Positions 6,405-7,406 of a stretch of 7,406 nt of DNA are shown in pieces; position 1 is the stretch's first letter; the number at the start of each line of letters is the position of its first letter. Below the pieces are notes generated by a model that saw only the letters and a list, made by a program, of their open reading frames with translations, had not been told where the DNA came from and searched no databases. Origin of the DNA: Burkholderiales bacterium (GTDB lineage: Bacteria > Pseudomonadota > Gammaproteobacteria > Burkholderiales > Casimicrobiaceae); the NCBI GenBank assembly GCA_025935435.1, contig JAICVH010000110.1, positions 1-7,406 of the forward strand. The letters are read 5' to 3'. Position numbers and translations under genes: made by a program.

Positions 6405-6432
6405 GTCGAATGCTTCATCGTTAGTCGAATGC
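6405..6432 (-). repeat. Direct repeat GCATTCGAC, two copies 19 bases apart
   Basis: On the minus strand GCATTCGAC occurs at 6432-6424 and again at 6413-6405. The first copy contains the CGAC that I assign as the -10 element; the second would lie in or near the transcription start and leader. The 19-base spacing is close to two helical turns. It could be coincidence in GC-rich DNA, a duplicated -10-like element, or an operator. Confidence 0.45.
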
Positions 6433-6450
6433 GCCACCCCGATTTCGACA
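6424..6450 (-). promoter_or_regulatory. Predicted ECF42-type promoter for the DGPF operon
   Basis: On the minus strand TGTCGA (6450-6445) is followed by exactly 17 bases and CGAC (6427-6424). From memory, the signature reported for ECF42 sigma factors of Streptomyces upstream of DGPF genes is TGTCGA at -35 and CGA/TC at -10. Transcription would start about 6-10 bases downstream, leaving a leader of roughly 25 bases before the ATG at 6392, enough for the GGGAG site. The element lies in the 100-base gap between the sigma gene and its most likely target. This fits a sigma factor driving its neighbouring DGPF-DGPF-VOC genes. Confidence 0.75.
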
Positions 6451-6453
6451 CCG

Positions 6454-6484
6454 GCTGCGAACCGCGCCGACGCGCGGTCGCAGC
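6454..6484 (-). terminator. Hairpin after the sigma factor gene, possible terminator or insulator
   Basis: The plus-strand arms GCTGCGA-A-CCGCGC (6454-6467) and GCGCGG-TCGCAGC (6472-6484) form a 13-pair stem with one bulged base (6461) and a four-base loop (6468-6471). It starts eight bases beyond the stop codon of the sigma-factor gene and ends three bases before the TGTCGA element. No U run follows, since the promoter sequence begins at once. It may reduce read-through from the sigma gene into the DGPF operon. The function is inferred only from position and pairing. Confidence 0.4.
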
Positions 6485-6492
6485 GCCGTACT

Positions 6493-7406
6493 TCATGCCG
6501 GCAGTTCGGCGAGCCTGCGCTCGAGGAAGCGACGTTCAGGATCCTGGCGGGCGAGGGCGATCGCACGTCGGTACGATGCACGCGCCCGTGCCGTTTCGCC
6601 GAGGCGTCGGCAGAGATCGGCGTGCGCTGCGTGCGCGAGATGGTAGTCGTCGAGATCGCCATCGGCGAGCAGGGCGTCGATCAGCGCGAGACCGGCTGCG
6701 GCGCCATCGCGCATCGCAACCGCGACCGCCCGGTTCAACTCGATGACCGGCGAGGGCTCGACGCGCAACAGCACATCGTAGAGGCCGACGATTTCCGTCC
6801 AATCGGTCGCCTCGACCGTGGGCGCGTGTGCGTGCACGCCGGCAATCGCCGCCTGCAGCGTGTACGGCCCGAAACGCCGCGACGCGAGTGCGCGCTCGAT
6901 GAGCGCCGAACCTTCGTCGATCAACGCGCGGTTCCACAACCTCCGGTCCTGCTCGTGCAGCAGCACCAGGTCACCGGTCGGCGATGCGCGCGCAGCGCGC
7001 CGCGATTCCTGCAGCAGCATCAATGCCAGCAGGCCCTGCGCCTCCGGCTCGCGCAGCAGTTCGACGAGCAGGCGGCCGAGGCGAATCGCCTCCGCCGACA
7101 GATCCACGCGCGTCAGCGATTCGCCCGACGAAGCGGAATAGCCTTCGTTGAAGACGAGGTAGACGACGCGCAGCACGTTGCCGAGCCGTTCGGCGAGTTC
7201 GTCCGGCGCGGGCACCTGATAGGGTATTCGCGCGTCGCGAATCTTCGCTTTCGCACGCACGATGCGCTGGGCGAGCGTCGGGGCGCCGGTGAGGAATGCC
7301 TGGGCAATCGCCTCGGTCGTGAGGCCGCACACTTCGCGCAGCGTCAGCGCGACCTGCGCGTCGGGCGCCAGCGCCGGGTGGCAGCAGGTGAAGATCAGCC
7401 GCAGCC
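6493..7406 (-). CDS. ECF42-type RNA polymerase sigma factor with long C-terminal extension, N-terminus outside window
   Basis: 303 residues are visible; the gene enters from the right edge, so sigma region 2 is not seen. The visible part starts LRLIFTCCHPALAPDAQ, then the region 4 helix-turn-helix (VALTLREVCGLTTEAIAQAF and TLAQRIVRAKAKIRD) that reads the -35 element. Next comes IPYQVPAPDELAERL and the signature LRVVYLVFNEGYSAS, which opens the roughly 200-residue extension (DUF6596-like) characteristic of this group. The last 120 residues look TPR-like: repeated helical A/G/Y patterns, for example AGLALIDALLADGD and ETARARASYRRAIALARQDP. A GTG at 7332 could be read as a start, but the frame continues upstream through region 4, so it is internal. 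These sigma factors usually lack a cognate anti-sigma factor, and the extension is thought to control activity. Downstream are DGPF and VOC genes, the standard ECF42 context. Confidence 0.92.
   Translation of the reverse strand, partial: LRLIFTCCHPALAPDAQVALTLREVCGLTTEAIAQAFLTGAPTLAQRIVRAKAKIRDARIPYQVPAPDELAERLGNVLRVVYLVFNEGYSASSGESLTRVDLSAEAIRLGRLLVELLREPEAQGLLALMLLQESRRAARASPTGDLVLLHEQDRRLWNRALIDEGSALIERALASRRFGPYTLQAAIAGVHAHAPTVEATDWTEIVGLYDVLLRVEPSPVIELNRAVAVAMRDGAAAGLALIDALLADGDLDDYHLAHAAHADLCRRLGETARARASYRRAIALARQDPERRFLERRLAELPA

Noticed and set aside
1..7406. CRISPR arrays, tRNA or rRNA genes, prophage or insertion-sequence genes, toxin-antitoxin pairs
   Set aside because: Nothing on either strand supported any of these; almost all sequence is accounted for by nine recognised metabolic, transport and regulatory genes (one a 3' fragment).

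Overview
The window is strongly GC-rich, with G/C-heavy third codon positions, tight operons and ATGA stop/start overlaps. Protein families and context suggest a betaproteobacterium, most likely Burkholderiales (Burkholderia/Paraburkholderia-like). This is inferred from the style of the sequence and the families present; there is no rRNA or other marker. Nearly all of the window is coding, and no gene-free stretch exceeds about 100 bases.

Left block, plus strand, bases 1-5087: one operon-like run that enters the window already in progress. It holds the 3' end of an indolepyruvate:ferredoxin oxidoreductase alpha subunit (iorA), the complete beta subunit with its long C-terminal extension (iorB, 125-1702), a hotdog thioesterase very like 4-hydroxybenzoyl-CoA thioesterase (1705-2142), and a complete tripartite TRAP transporter: small membrane subunit dctQ (2152-2700), large permease dctM (2697-4025) and periplasmic solute-binding protein dctP (4053-5087). 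The largest gap inside the run is 27 bases. Together the genes suggest uptake of an aromatic (or other aryl) acid, oxidative decarboxylation of an aryl-2-oxo acid to an aryl-acyl-CoA, and hydrolysis of an aryl-CoA. The actual substrate cannot be read from the sequence.

A GC-rich hairpin with a UUCG loop (5102-5127) separates this block from the convergent right block.

Right block, minus strand, bases 5139-7406: an ECF42-type sigma factor module, read from right to left. It holds the sigma factor (N-terminus outside the window; region 4 and the long C-terminal extension visible, 6493-7406), two overlapping DGPF/YCII-domain proteins (6018-6392 and 5653-6021), and a PhnB-like VOC protein (5139-5555). 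Between the sigma gene and the first DGPF gene is a close match to the promoter reported for this sigma group: TGTCGA, 17 bases, CGAC. Between the second DGPF gene and the VOC gene lies a 16-base imperfect inverted repeat (5588-5651) that resembles a REP/REPIN-type intergenic element.

No tRNA, rRNA, CRISPR array, insertion sequence or complete mobile element was seen. The best candidates for something less described are the IorAB-thioesterase-TRAP combination and the readable, apparently self-contained promoter architecture of the ECF42 module.
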